From contig NZ_SRLD01000010.1 in assembly GCF_004745955.1 (NCBI RefSeq), forward strand, positions 1 to 64,000: a DNA stretch of 64,000 nt, in the 5' to 3' direction. This document shows positions 9,231 to 17,728 of the stretch, in pieces; the first letter of the stretch is position 1; the number at the start of each line of letters is the position of its first letter. Both the position numbers and the translations under genes were made by a program. Under the pieces are notes generated by a model. The model made no database searches. It was given only the letters and a program-made list of their open reading frames with translations, and was not told where the DNA came from. The stretch comes from Hymenobacter elongatus. GTDB taxonomy: Bacteria > Bacteroidota > Bacteroidia > Cytophagales > Hymenobacteraceae.

Positions 9231-9313
9231 TGTGGATAGCTAATGGCTGACAGTAGATCAGGCTGTTCCTGGAAAACAAGCTGCTGGCCTGTGAATAAGG
9301 GCCAGACTTTCAT

Positions 9314-9385
9314 TGTACTCGCAGATTATTTTTTCTGTGAATACAGCCTCTATTGTACTCACAGAAAAAATAATCTGTGAGTACA
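9314..9385. promoter_or_regulatory. Double 32-bp palindrome between adaptor and pump genes
   Basis: Two palindromic units, 9314-9345 and 9354-9385, lie 8 bp apart in opposite orientation. The right unit has perfect 11-bp arms, TGTACTCACAG and CTGTGAGTACA, around a 10-bp A/T core; the left unit has the same arms with one change on each side. Because the A-rich core is inverted between units, 9314-9340 also pairs with 9359-9385 over 27 bp with one mismatch, so the whole 72 bp can fold into one long hairpin. It is either a paired operator for a dimeric repressor or an attenuator ahead of the pump gene. Confidence 0.7.
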
Positions 9386-9402
9386 GCCACCGGGCTGGCC
9401 GC

Positions 9403-10548
9403 TTACTTAGCTGTCGCTGTGCCCGGCATTCCAGCGGCGGCCGGTGGGCCGGCCTGAATCGGGCTGCCGTCGCGCAGGCGCTGCACGCCTTCGGCCACCA
9501 CCTGGTCGCCGGCCTTGATGCCGTCCATTATCACGATCTGGTCGCGCAGGCGGGGGCCGAGCTGCACCTTGCGCTGGCGGGCCTTGCTGCTGTCGCCGGC
9601 CACGAACACGAAGTTCTCGCCCATCTGCTCCACAATGGCTTTGTAGGGCACCACCAGCCGGCGGCCCGACTGCCGGTTGAGCACGCGCAGCACGCCGCTC
9701 AGGCCATCCTTCAGCCGGCGGTCGGGGTTGTCGAACTGCACCCGCACCCGCACCGTGCCGGTCTGCTGATTCACGCCCCGGTCGATGGCCAGAATCCGGC
9801 CCGGCTGGTCGTAGGTGCTGCCGTCGGGCAGGTCGAGGCGGAAGGTGGAGTCGCTCGGCAGGCCGCGCTGCTGCAGGTCCACGAAGCGGGCCAGGTCGCC
9901 CTCGGTCACCACAAAGTCTACGCCCATCGGGTTTTCGCCGCTGATGGTGTTCAGCAGCGTGGCCCCGGCACTCACCTGGGAGCCCAGCCGCACCTGCGAA
10001 ATGCCGATACGGCCGGCAAACGGCGCCTTGATCAGGGCAAAGTCGAGGTCGGTGCGGGCGGAGGCGACGCCGGCCTGGGCCTCGGCAATCTGGGCCTGGG
10101 CGGTGGCGTAGGCGGTGCCGGCATTGTCGACAATCTGGCGGGCAATGGCGTCCTGCCGGAGCAGGCGCTGGTAGCGGTCCAGGTTTACCCGGGCATTCTG
10201 GGCCAGGGCCTGGGCCGTGCGCAGGCCAGCCAGAGCCTGCTGGTAGGCTGCCTGGTATTTGCGGCGGTCAATTTCGTAGAGCGTTTTGCCCTTCGGCACC
10301 AGCTCGCCTTCCTTGAATGAAATGGCCGTCACGAAGCCCGTACTCTGGCTGCGCAGCTCCACGCTGTTGATGGCTACCACGGTGGCCGGGTACTCGTCGT
10401 AGTACACGGCCTCGGTGGTGCGGGCGGCTACCAGCGTCACGGGCGTGGCCGGCGGCGGCCCGGCGGGCTTATCGGCTTCCTTGCTGCCGCAGCTGGTTTG
10501 GGCAAGTAGGCTGGCCGCGCAGGCCAGGGTCAGAAGAAGCTTGTTCAT
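9403..10548 (-). CDS. RND efflux periplasmic adaptor (membrane fusion lipoprotein)
   Basis: A 381-residue AcrA-type adaptor that bridges the inner-membrane pump and the outer-membrane TolC channel. The lipoprotein signal is MNKLLLTLACAASLLAQTSC, with the lipid-bearing cysteine at residue 20. Then come the lipoyl half (EYPATVVAINSVELRSQSTG and FKEGELVPKGKTLYEID), a helical hairpin (residues ~85-165), the second lipoyl half ending in FALIKAPFAGRIGISQV, a beta-barrel, and the membrane-proximal domain (VPYKAIVEQMGENFVFV). It lies between TolC and pump genes on the same strand. The 170 bp between its start and the TolC stop holds a REP-like repeat. Confidence 0.95.
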   Translation of the reverse strand: MNKLLLTLACAASLLAQTSCGSKEADKPAGPPPATPVTLVAARTTEAVYYDEYPATVVAINSVELRSQSTGFVTAISFKEGELVPKGKTLYEIDRRKYQAAYQQALAGLRTAQALAQNARVNLDRYQRLLRQDAIARQIVDNAGTAYATAQAQIAEAQAGVASARTDLDFALIKAPFAGRIGISQVRLGSQVSAGATLLNTISGENPMGVDFVVTEGDLARFVDLQQRGLPSDSTFRLDLPDGSTYDQPGRILAIDRGVNQQTGTVRVRVQFDNPDRRLKDGLSGVLRVLNRQSGRRLVVPYKAIVEQMGENFVFVAGDSSKARQRKVQLGPRLRDQIVIMDGIKAGDQVVAEGVQRLRDGSPIQAGPPAAAGMPGTATAK

Positions 10549-10588
10549 ATTATCGGGAAAGCGGGAGCAGGGAAATCTTGCAATAGAT

Positions 10589-10713
10589 CAGAACGTCATG
10601 CTGAGCTTGTCGAAGCATCTCGCGTGGCGTCGTTGGTTTAGTAATCAGACGTCAGCACGCGAGATGCTTCGGTCCCTGGCTTGATGCGCCACATGCTCAG
10701 CATGGCGTTCCGG
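10589..10713. repeat. REP-like inverted repeat (TCATGCTGAGC family), second full copy
   Basis: GAACGTCATGCTGAGC at 10591-10606 faces GCTCAGCATGGCGTTC at 10695-10710, and GAAGCATCTCGCGTG (10612-10626) faces CACGCGAGATGCTTC (10657-10671). The same outer and inner words occur in the copy at 2953-3058. It is in the transcribed gap between the TolC and adaptor genes. Confidence 0.75.
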
Positions 10714-10718
10714 GTTAT

Positions 10719-12068
10719 TTAATAGTTGACCGGCAGGCTGCCTTGGGCGCGCAGCAGATCGACTTTGCTGCTGAGCACCTGAAACAGGGCGCTGTAATAG
10801 TTGAGCTGGGCGGTGCGCAGCGTCGTCTGGGCCACGATGACGTCGAGGTAGGTTTTGATGCCTTCCCGGTATTGCAGGTCCACCACCGAGTACACTTCCT
10901 TCGACAGCGCCAGGTTGCGCTGCCCGATCAGGTAGTCGGCGTAGTAGCCCTTGTACGCCGCCAGAGCCTGCTCAAACTCAGTGTTGATGCTGTTGCGGGC
11001 CGCCAGTATCGACTGGTCGAGGCGCTGGTCGCCGAGGCGGACGCGGCGCAGGTTCTGCAGGCGGCGCGTGCCTTGGAAGATGGGCAGACTCAGCTGCAGA
11101 CGGGCGAAGGAGCTGGGGAAGCGCTGGCTGTACAGGTCGCCGAAGCGGTTGTTCTGAAACGCCGCGTTGTAGTTGCCGAAGGCCGACAGGGACGGCAGAA
11201 AGCCCCAGCGGTAGTAGCTGATCTGGGCTTCCTGCAGGGCTTTCTGGGTTTGCAGCTGCTGAATTTCGATGCGGTTGGCCGCTTCCAGCACCACGGTGGT
11301 GTCCACGGCCGCGTCGCGCATGAGCTGCAGCGTGTCGTACTGCAAGGCCAGGGGCTGCTGCCCGGCCCGGCCCATGAGCTCCTTGAGGGAGGCCGACTTG
11401 GCCTTGATGGCCTCCACGGCCTGCTTGCGGGCCACGATGGAGTTGTTGAGCGAAATCTCAGCCTGCTTGTAGTCAATTTTGTCCACGATACCGGCGTCGT
11501 AGCGGGCCTTGGCGTCTTTGAGGCTGCGCTGCAGCCGCACGATGTCCTCGCTGAGCACGTCGAGCTGGCGCTGGGAGAGCAGCACGTCGTAAAAGGCCTT
11601 GCTCACGCTGCTCACCACATCGATGCGTACGGTGGTGCTGTTTTGCTGGTAGAGCTGCCGCGAGGGCCGGGAGCTGCGCAAGGCCAGCAGCACGTCGTTG
11701 TTGTAGATAGCCTGGGTGCCCGCCAGCCCGATGGTGGAGGTGTTGTTCAGGCCTATCTGCCGGGGCACGCTCACGCCCTCGGCATTGGGAAACACGGTGT
11801 AGGGCAGCTGAAAAAAGTGCTGGCCGGTGGCGTTGAGCGCCAGCTGGGGCAGCCAGCCGGCCAGCCCGATGCGGATGTTGGCCTCGTTGGTTTCCTCATC
11901 GATGCGGGCCTGGCGAATCAGCGGCTGGTTTTGCAGGGCAAACTGCAGGCACTGCTCCAGCGAGTAAGGGCTGGCCGGTGGCGGGGCCGTGGGCTGGGCC
12001 AGTGCCAGCAGCGGCGTGAGTAGCAACAGGCCCAATAGCGGCCAGATAGCTTGAGGTATTTTTTTCAT
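10719..12068 (-). CDS. TolC-family outer-membrane efflux protein
   Basis: A 449-residue outer-membrane factor. A signal peptide (MKKIPQAIWPLLGLLLLTPL ... ALAQ) is followed by the two repeated TolC halves, each with long amphipathic coiled-coil helices; examples are SPYSLEQCLQFALQNQPLIR at the start and GIKTYLDVIVAQTTLRTAQL in the second half, both typical. Three copies form the outer-membrane beta barrel and periplasmic tunnel for the RND pump. It is the first gene of the efflux operon, which then continues with the adaptor and pump. No regulator gene of the TetR or MarR type is adjacent, which is less common for such operons. Confidence 0.95.
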   Translation of the reverse strand: MKKIPQAIWPLLGLLLLTPLLALAQPTAPPPASPYSLEQCLQFALQNQPLIRQARIDEETNEANIRIGLAGWLPQLALNATGQHFFQLPYTVFPNAEGVSVPRQIGLNNTSTIGLAGTQAIYNNDVLLALRSSRPSRQLYQQNSTTVRIDVVSSVSKAFYDVLLSQRQLDVLSEDIVRLQRSLKDAKARYDAGIVDKIDYKQAEISLNNSIVARKQAVEAIKAKSASLKELMGRAGQQPLALQYDTLQLMRDAAVDTTVVLEAANRIEIQQLQTQKALQEAQISYYRWGFLPSLSAFGNYNAAFQNNRFGDLYSQRFPSSFARLQLSLPIFQGTRRLQNLRRVRLGDQRLDQSILAARNSINTEFEQALAAYKGYYADYLIGQRNLALSKEVYSVVDLQYREGIKTYLDVIVAQTTLRTAQLNYYSALFQVLSSKVDLLRAQGSLPVNY

Positions 12069-12483
12069 AGCAAGTAAGCAACACAGCTCCCCACGAGGGG
12101 AAGCTGCCGCAACAGGTAGAGGACTACCGCCGGTAGCAGGAGTAGGGGCGGGTAGCGGTAGCTGGTTGGGAGAACAGCTACCAGGAGCGGAGGGCAGGAG
12201 CGGTAGTGTGAAAGCACCGCCGGAATAGCGGCGTTCAGCTGGCAGGGGCAGGCACGTTTTGCCATGCTACCATCGGGGCTGCTCCGGCAAGCGAAGTCAG
12301 CCGCAAGCCTGGTAAACCGAAGAATAAAAGAAAGATTGTGCCTCTGGCCGCGCCTTCGAGGGGCGGCGGGCCGGTACTCGGCATCCGCCGCGAAGAAAAC
12401 AGGCGGCTTGATCTGGCGTTAAAAAAGCCGGAAGGCACGCTTCTTTAACGCCAGATCAGGCAGGGTACTGCCAAATGCCCCTG
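12069..12483. other. Intergenic region upstream of the efflux operon, with a terminator hairpin
   Basis: No convincing gene. The only structured element is an inverted repeat of 20 bp with one mismatch (12409-12428 with 12439-12458, core GATCTGGCGTTAAA). On the minus strand it ends the siroheme/TauE gene and carries a T6 run inside its second arm, so it can act as a terminator. The rest is probably promoter and leader of the TolC operon. Confidence 0.55.
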
Positions 12484-14007
12484 CTACATAAAGAGCTTAC
12501 GCAACGCCCACAGGCTCCACACGATTACCATCAGGCCCACGCCCACGAACATCCAGCGCGTGGGAATGCGGCCCGCCAAGCGGGCCGCAAGCGGCGCGGC
12601 GGCCACGCCGCCGACCACCAAGCCCAGAATAATCTGCCAGTGCGTGATGCCAATGGTAGCGAAAAACGTAACGGCGCTGGCAAACGTGACAAAAAACTCC
12701 GTGACGCTCACCGAGCCGATGACATACTGCGGCGTGCGGCCCCCGGCAATGAGGGTGCTGGTTACCAGCGGCCCCCAGCCCCCGCCGCCAAACGAATCGA
12801 GGAAGCCGCCAGCCGCCGCCAGCAGCCCCAGCTTTTTGTGCTTGCGGCGCGGCCCGGGCTTACTGAAGGCTTTGGTGAGAATGCGCGTGCCCAGCAGCAG
12901 CAGATACACGGCCAGCAGCGGCTTCACGTAGGCGGCGTACTGCTCGCCGAAGCGGGAAAGCAGATACGCCCCCGTGATGGCACCCAGCACGCCCGGAATC
13001 AGCAGCACTTTGAACAGCTTCTTGTTCACGTTGCCGAAGCGGTAGTGATGGTAGCCCGATGCGCCGCTGGCAAACATCTCGGCGGTGTGAATGCTGGCAC
13101 TCACGGCCGCCGGCGCAATGTTCATGCTCATCAGGCTAATGGCCGTCACGACGCCGTAGCCCATACCCAGGAGCCCGTCGATGAGCTGGGCCCCGAAGCC
13201 GATGGCTACAAAAATGTAGAACATGCGGGCGTTGGTAGCCACGTCCCAGGCCTGCTGCCAGGTGAAATAGTAGGAGAGGATATTGAACACCAGCATGGCC
13301 GCAAAGGCCAGCAGCGAAGCCGTAGCCAGCTTGCGCCACCGGGCCGCCGCCGGCGACTCGTAGGCCGGCCCACCGGCCAGCTCGGCTGTCACGGCATTCA
13401 GCGACTTCACTTTGTTGGCAAAGTCGCCGGCCAGCCTGCCCCGAATGATGGTCATGTGCTGGAGTACTTCCTGCAGCTCATTGGGCAGGGCGTCGGTCAG
13501 CACCGAGCGCAGGCGCTGGGCCACCGTGGCCGACTTGCCGTTGGTGGAAATAGCAATTTTCAGGTCGCCTTTCCGCACGATGGAGCCCAGGTAGAAGTCG
13601 CACTCCTCGGCCATGTCAGCTACGTTGCAGAGCAGGCCCAGCTCGGTGGCGTGGGCCTTGATGCCGCGGTTGAGCACGGGGTTATCGGTGGTTACGAATA
13701 CGATGTCGTGTCCCACCAGATCGGTGTGGGTGTAGGCGTGCTGGCGCAGCTGGAGGTCCGGAAAGTCCTGGGCCAGCACCAGAATGCCGGGCAAAAATGA
13801 CTTGCTCACTACCGTAACGGCCGTGGCGGGGCTGTTGCCCAGTATAGCGGTCAGCTTCTCCAGGCCCAACGGGCCGCCGCCCACCACCAGCACCCGAAAC
13901 TTTTCCAGCTTCAGAAAGATGGGAAACAGGTTATTGCCCGCTTCTGCGGTGGCCGGGACAGGGCCCAGCGGCGGCAAATCGTCTTCAGCGGGAAGAGGCG
14001 TTGTCAT
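12484..14007 (-). CDS. Fusion of precorrin-2 dehydrogenase domain and TauE/SafE sulfite exporter
   Basis: A protein of 507 residues from ATG 14007 (a longer frame starts at 14061). The first ~200 residues match the N-terminal domain of siroheme synthase: Rossmann motif FRVLVVGGGPLGLEKLTAIL, NAD-site VFVTTDNPVLNRG, and FYLGSIVRKGDLKIAISTNG with GKSATVAQRLR. That domain oxidises precorrin-2 and inserts iron to make siroheme, the sulfite-reductase cofactor. From about residue 225 the protein is a TSUP (TauE/SafE) permease with about eight membrane helices, including LIDGLLGMGYGVVTAISLM and FGGGGWGPLVTSTLIAGG. The two parts share a sulfur-assimilation theme. No other sulfate-reduction gene lies nearby. 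The start choice is uncertain; a GC-rich hairpin lies just upstream. Confidence 0.9.
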   Translation of the reverse strand: MTTPLPAEDDLPPLGPVPATAEAGNNLFPIFLKLEKFRVLVVGGGPLGLEKLTAILGNSPATAVTVVSKSFLPGILVLAQDFPDLQLRQHAYTHTDLVGHDIVFVTTDNPVLNRGIKAHATELGLLCNVADMAEECDFYLGSIVRKGDLKIAISTNGKSATVAQRLRSVLTDALPNELQEVLQHMTIIRGRLAGDFANKVKSLNAVTAELAGGPAYESPAAARWRKLATASLLAFAAMLVFNILSYYFTWQQAWDVATNARMFYIFVAIGFGAQLIDGLLGMGYGVVTAISLMSMNIAPAAVSASIHTAEMFASGASGYHHYRFGNVNKKLFKVLLIPGVLGAITGAYLLSRFGEQYAAYVKPLLAVYLLLLGTRILTKAFSKPGPRRKHKKLGLLAAAGGFLDSFGGGGWGPLVTSTLIAGGRTPQYVIGSVSVTEFFVTFASAVTFFATIGITHWQIILGLVVGGVAAAPLAARLAGRIPTRWMFVGVGLMVIVWSLWALRKLFM

Positions 14008-14085
14008 AGCAGGAAAGGTGGCGGGCGAAAGGGCGGAAGCGGCAGAACGTGTGCCAGGCATGAAAGTTCAAGCCATGCGTGGTAG

Positions 14086-14145
14086 CCAGCCCGGCCGCCG
14101 AGCGGCGCACCACGAAGGTGCCGCGCCGCTCGGCGGCCGGGCTGG
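14086..14145. repeat. GC-rich 23-bp inverted repeat in the leader of the siroheme/TauE gene
   Basis: A perfect 23-bp stem (14086-14108 with 14123-14145; GCCCGGCCGCCGAGCGGCG core) around a 14-nt loop. It would be in the 5' untranslated RNA of the gene read leftward from 14007. No U-tract follows on that strand, so it is not a normal terminator. Confidence 0.6.
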
Positions 14146-14401
14146 CAGGGTGCTTTCTTCGTCCAACATTTCCCGGTAGCGTTTGTTGAGTTGCCCGCCC
14201 GCGCGGCTGGCTTGCAGGTATAAAGTAGAACGCCCAACGGCTTTGCCCATCAGCCCACTCTCGGCCAGCTACGGTCGGGCGCAGCCGTGGGGCCGTCAGT
14301 CGTCCGAATCGGGATGCCGTCGTCGGCTCGGTAGCATGTCCGAATGACAGTGGCCAGTCGATCATGTAGTTGCGGAAGGTAGTGCTCTGCTTCCGCAAAC
14401 G

Positions 14402-14570
14402 CTAAGAAGCTGTTTGAGTTAGCAAAAAGCTGGCATTGTGATGTAGAGACGCATAATTGCGTCTCGCCGCTTGCGCCTCAAGGCCAGGTTTTGTTCAATG
14501 ATGAGACGCAGCTATGCGTCTCTACATCATTCCTGATACCTGAAAAAATTAACTCAAAACAGCTTCTAAG
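14402..14570. repeat. MITE-like imperfect inverted repeat
   Basis: The ends are inverted copies: AAGAAGCTGTTTGAGTTA at 14404-14421 and, reading inward from 14569, TTAGAAGCTGTTTTGAGTTA. Inside, TGATGTAGAGACGCATAATT (from 14439) and GCGTCTC face GAGACGC and TATGCGTCTCTACATCA (14503-14529). About 170 bp long with no reading frame. The layout fits a small non-autonomous transposon or large palindromic repeat. Confidence 0.6.
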
Positions 14571-14651
14571 GAACAAGTGTTTAACGTGTTGTCGGACAAT
14601 GGGTTGAGTCACAGCGGCGGCGGTAAGTACCATGCAGTCTTCGCGGTTGCC

Positions 14652-17042
14652 TTACAATTCGCTCACACTAATCCGAATATCGGTGTTGCGGCCGTGGTCG
14701 TCGGCGCAGGATATTTTTAGGTTGCCGGGGGGCGGGCGGAAGAATACCCGCTCAGTGGCGGCGGCAGTTCGCAAAAACTGGTCGTTCACGTACCACGATA
14801 CCTGCCGCACCTCGTTGTCGGTGGTGCAGCTGAGCAACAGCTGCTGCTGTTCGCCCCGGTTCAGCACATATTCGGTATTGGCCAGCGGGGAGGTGATGCC
14901 GGGCGCTTTTTCTGCCCCACCGCGCACGAGCTGGCAGGCGGGGTTATGGGGCGGCAGGCGGCGGTACGGAATGCCCTGCGCATGCTTAAAAGCCGCGACT
15001 TCCGGTAGCAGATTCGGATAGAGTGCCCGCCGAAAACCGGCCGCCGGGGCGCAGGCCCGGCAAAACAGGTACTGCTCATCGGCCGAAACCAACACCTCTT
15101 TCTGGTGCTGGCAGCGCCGGCTGGCCGACACGCCCGGCAGAAAATAGTCGATGAGCTGATGGGGGCAATTCTCGCCCGGCGGCAGGCCGGTTTCGGCGCA
15201 TACCAGCCGGAAGTCCAGCGTGGCCGGGGGGTGAAACCAGTTGTTGGGCGAGTTGTAGGCCAGGGCGTTGAACAGATCGAACAGCAGCGGCGTGGCCACG
15301 TCGGAGCCGGTGAGGGCCGGGCTGCCCTGCCCGCTAAAGTTGCCGACCCACACCCCGATAGTGTACTCTTTATTGTAGCCGATGCTCCAGGCATCGCGGC
15401 GGCCGTAGCTGGTGCCGGTTTTCCAGGCAATTTTGGGAAGCCGAATGCTGGTTTCGTAGCCCACGGGCAAGTCGGGGCGGGTGAGCTGGGCCAGAATATC
15501 GGTGATGAGAAAGGCGGAGGCGGGAGAGACTACCGAAGAAGTAAGGAGGGAGGGTGTAGCAGCAGGAAGTGGTTCGGCCGGCTGCGGTTGCCTGCTGGGG
15601 CGTTTCTGCTCAATCTTGGTTCTTACTTCCTGCTTGTTGCTTGAGAAGCGAAGCGGCGCGTAGTGTCCCCCGTTGGCCAGCGTCACATACAGGTTCGTGA
15701 GCTCCTCCAGCGTAGCGCCGCAGCCACCCAGAATAGTACTCAGGCCCAGGTGCGGTGCGGTGCGGGCCACAGTCCGGAAACCGGCCGCCCGCAGCTTAGC
15801 GGTAAAAGTGGGCACGCCCAGATCCGATAATACCCGCACGGCCGGAATATTGAGCGAGTACGCCAGGGCCCGGTCCAGCGGCACCTCGCCGTGGCAGCGC
15901 TTGTCGAAATTCTCGGGCTGGTAGCCGCCAAAATTCGTGGGTACGTCGGGCAGCAGCAGTTTGGGCGTCACGAGGCCTTTGTCCAGGGCCAGGGCGTATA
16001 AAAACGGCTTGAGCGTGCTGCCGGGCGAGCGAATAGCCTGCACGCCGTCGTTCTGGCCTTTGCTGAGCACATCCTCGAAATCGGCGGAGCCCACGTACGC
16101 TTCCACCGCGCGGCTACGGTTGTGGATCACCAGCACGGCGGCGTTGGTAATGCCCAGCGCGTGCAGGCGGCGCACGTAGTTGCGGGTCAGGTCTTCGGCC
16201 TTGGCCTGTTTGTCGCGCCGCAGCGTGGAGGTGGTGATGGCCTGGCCCGGAAACTGCCGCACCAGCCGCCGCGCCAGGTGCGGAGCCAGAGCCGGGGCGG
16301 CGTGGCGCTGCACCTCCAGCGGCTCCAGCAGGGCGTTGTCGATATCCTGTTTGGGGAATACCTTTTCCGCGCCAAACCGTCGTAGCCAGCGGTTGCGCTC
16401 CCGCAAAATAGTGGCGTTATTCTTTCCCAGCACCAGTCCCCGGGGGCGGTTGGGAATAATAGCCAGCGTCACGGTCTGAGCCAGGGAGAGGTAGTCGGGC
16501 GGCTGCTGAAAATACAGCAGCGCCGCCGATTTTACGCCTTCGATATTGCCCCCGTAGGGCACCAGGTTCAGGTAAAGCTGCAGAATCTCATCCTTGCTGT
16601 AGTGGGCCTCCAGCTGCACGGCGCGCAGCATTTCCAGCAGCTTGTTGGCGGTGGTGCGCTCCTTGGGCTCCAGCAGCCGCGCCACCTGCATGGTAATGGT
16701 GCTGGCTCCGGTGGTGCGGCCCGTGCCAAACAGGTTGCGCCCCGCCGCCGTGAGAATAGCCAGCGGATTGACACCGAAATGATAGTAGAAATACCGGTCT
16801 TCCTTCGTAATGATGGTGCTGCGCAGAGCCGGTGTAATGTCGCGCAGCTCGGTTTTCATGCGCCACTTCTGGGTCGGGTTCAGAAAGGCGTGCAGCACCG
16901 CGCCATCGGCGGCCAGCACGATGGGCGAATACTGCGGGGCAGGCGGCAGCGGAAACAGGTGGTTCAGGCCCAGTAGCCCGAGTAGCACGAGCAGCAGGCT
17001 CACCAGAAGTCGTATGGTCGTCTGCCGTTTCATAGGGTGCAA
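14652..17042 (-). CDS. pbpC: Penicillin-binding protein 1C (transglycosylase/transpeptidase)
   Basis: A 796-residue bifunctional class A penicillin-binding protein. A short cytoplasmic start and one membrane anchor (residues ~11-28) precede the GT51 transglycosylase domain, where ITKEDRYFYYHFGVNP contains catalytic Glu81. Then comes the transpeptidase domain with SPGSTLKPF (nucleophile Ser342), YSLN and WKTGTS. The C-terminal ~100 residues match the BiPBP_C domain specific to PBP1C. It polymerises and cross-links peptidoglycan on the periplasmic side. An alpha-2-macroglobulin gene lies upstream on the same strand, a pairing known from E. coli (yfhM-pbpC), but here an opposite-strand gene intervenes. 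An ATG at codon 4 is an alternative start. Confidence 0.95.
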   Translation of the reverse strand: MHPMKRQTTIRLLVSLLLVLLGLLGLNHLFPLPPAPQYSPIVLAADGAVLHAFLNPTQKWRMKTELRDITPALRSTIITKEDRYFYYHFGVNPLAILTAAGRNLFGTGRTTGASTITMQVARLLEPKERTTANKLLEMLRAVQLEAHYSKDEILQLYLNLVPYGGNIEGVKSAALLYFQQPPDYLSLAQTVTLAIIPNRPRGLVLGKNNATILRERNRWLRRFGAEKVFPKQDIDNALLEPLEVQRHAAPALAPHLARRLVRQFPGQAITTSTLRRDKQAKAEDLTRNYVRRLHALGITNAAVLVIHNRSRAVEAYVGSADFEDVLSKGQNDGVQAIRSPGSTLKPFLYALALDKGLVTPKLLLPDVPTNFGGYQPENFDKRCHGEVPLDRALAYSLNIPAVRVLSDLGVPTFTAKLRAAGFRTVARTAPHLGLSTILGGCGATLEELTNLYVTLANGGHYAPLRFSSNKQEVRTKIEQKRPSRQPQPAEPLPAATPSLLTSSVVSPASAFLITDILAQLTRPDLPVGYETSIRLPKIAWKTGTSYGRRDAWSIGYNKEYTIGVWVGNFSGQGSPALTGSDVATPLLFDLFNALAYNSPNNWFHPPATLDFRLVCAETGLPPGENCPHQLIDYFLPGVSASRRCQHQKEVLVSADEQYLFCRACAPAAGFRRALYPNLLPEVAAFKHAQGIPYRRLPPHNPACQLVRGGAEKAPGITSPLANTEYVLNRGEQQQLLLSCTTDNEVRQVSWYVNDQFLRTAAATERVFFRPPPGNLKISCADDHGRNTDIRISVSEL

Positions 17043-17112
17043 GATAAGCGTCCGGCCGCCCGCGCCGGTAGATTTGCGTTGTATATTCGTTCGTCAACTC
17101 CTGTCTGCCGCC

Positions 17113-17712
17113 ATGACGCCCATCACCGACTTTTCCCAGCTCGACCTCACCAAAACCTACACCTACGCCGATTACCTGACGTGGCGGCTGGAGGAGGTGG
17201 TCGAAATCATCAGGGGCCGGGTGCGCCGCACGAGCCCCGCGCCATGGGTGCGGCACCAGACTATTTCCTTCCGTCTTAATACACTGATCGGAATAGCCCT
17301 GCGGGGAACCAACTGCCAGGGCTTTGCCGCACCCTTCGACGTGCGCCTGACCCGCGCCACTGCCAACGGCGACGCGCAGATTACCACCGTCGTGCAGCCC
17401 GACCTCTGCGTCATCTGCGACCCGGCGAAGCTCGACGAGTTTGGCTGCGTGGGCGCGCCCGACTGGATTATCGAAATCCTGAGCCCCGGCAATACCGTTC
17501 ACGACAGCAAAACCAAGTTCGAGCTCTACGAGGAAAACGGCGTGCGCGAATACTGGATGGTAGACCCCGGCCTGAAAAACGTGGTGGTATACACGCTGAG
17601 CGAGGCCGGCCAGTATGAGCTCCAGGGCGAGTTCTACCAGCCCGGCCCTATTCCCGTCGCCACCCTGCCCGGCCTGCTGCTGGAATGGGCGGAGGTGTTT
17701 GAGGGCGTGTAG
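17113..17712 (+). CDS. Uma2 family (DUF820) PD-(D/E)XK nuclease-like protein
   Basis: A 199-residue protein starting MTPITDFSQLDLTKTYTYAD; the frame is open upstream but only this ATG gives the family length. It has the DUF820/Uma2 layout: an N-terminal helix region (YADYLTWRLEEVVEII), then the putative nuclease core with Asp in VVQPDLCVIC, the acidic strand GAPDWIIEILSPGN and a Lys in DSKTKFELYEENGVREYWMV. The family is abundant in cyanobacteria and Bacteroidota, and its biological role is unclear. It lies on the plus strand between pbpC and the alpha-2-macroglobulin gene, both minus strand. Its end is only 17 bp from the end of the macroglobulin gene, suggesting an insertion that split the usual pair. 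Confidence 0.88.
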   Translation: MTPITDFSQLDLTKTYTYADYLTWRLEEVVEIIRGRVRRTSPAPWVRHQTISFRLNTLIGIALRGTNCQGFAAPFDVRLTRATANGDAQITTVVQPDLCVICDPAKLDEFGCVGAPDWIIEILSPGNTVHDSKTKFELYEENGVREYWMVDPGLKNVVVYTLSEAGQYELQGEFYQPGPIPVATLPGLLLEWAEVFEGV

Positions 17713-17728
17713 CCACGGGGGGCGTCAG

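Noticed and set aside
5976-9239. Plus-strand open frame of more than 1000 codons
   Set aside because: It is the antisense shadow of the RND pump gene; it is His/Gln/Gly rich with no domain, as expected in GC-rich DNA.
12065-12438. Two minus-strand frames of 66-67 codons upstream of the TolC gene
   Set aside because: They overlap each other, are low in complexity, and lie over a hairpin; better read as leader and promoter DNA.
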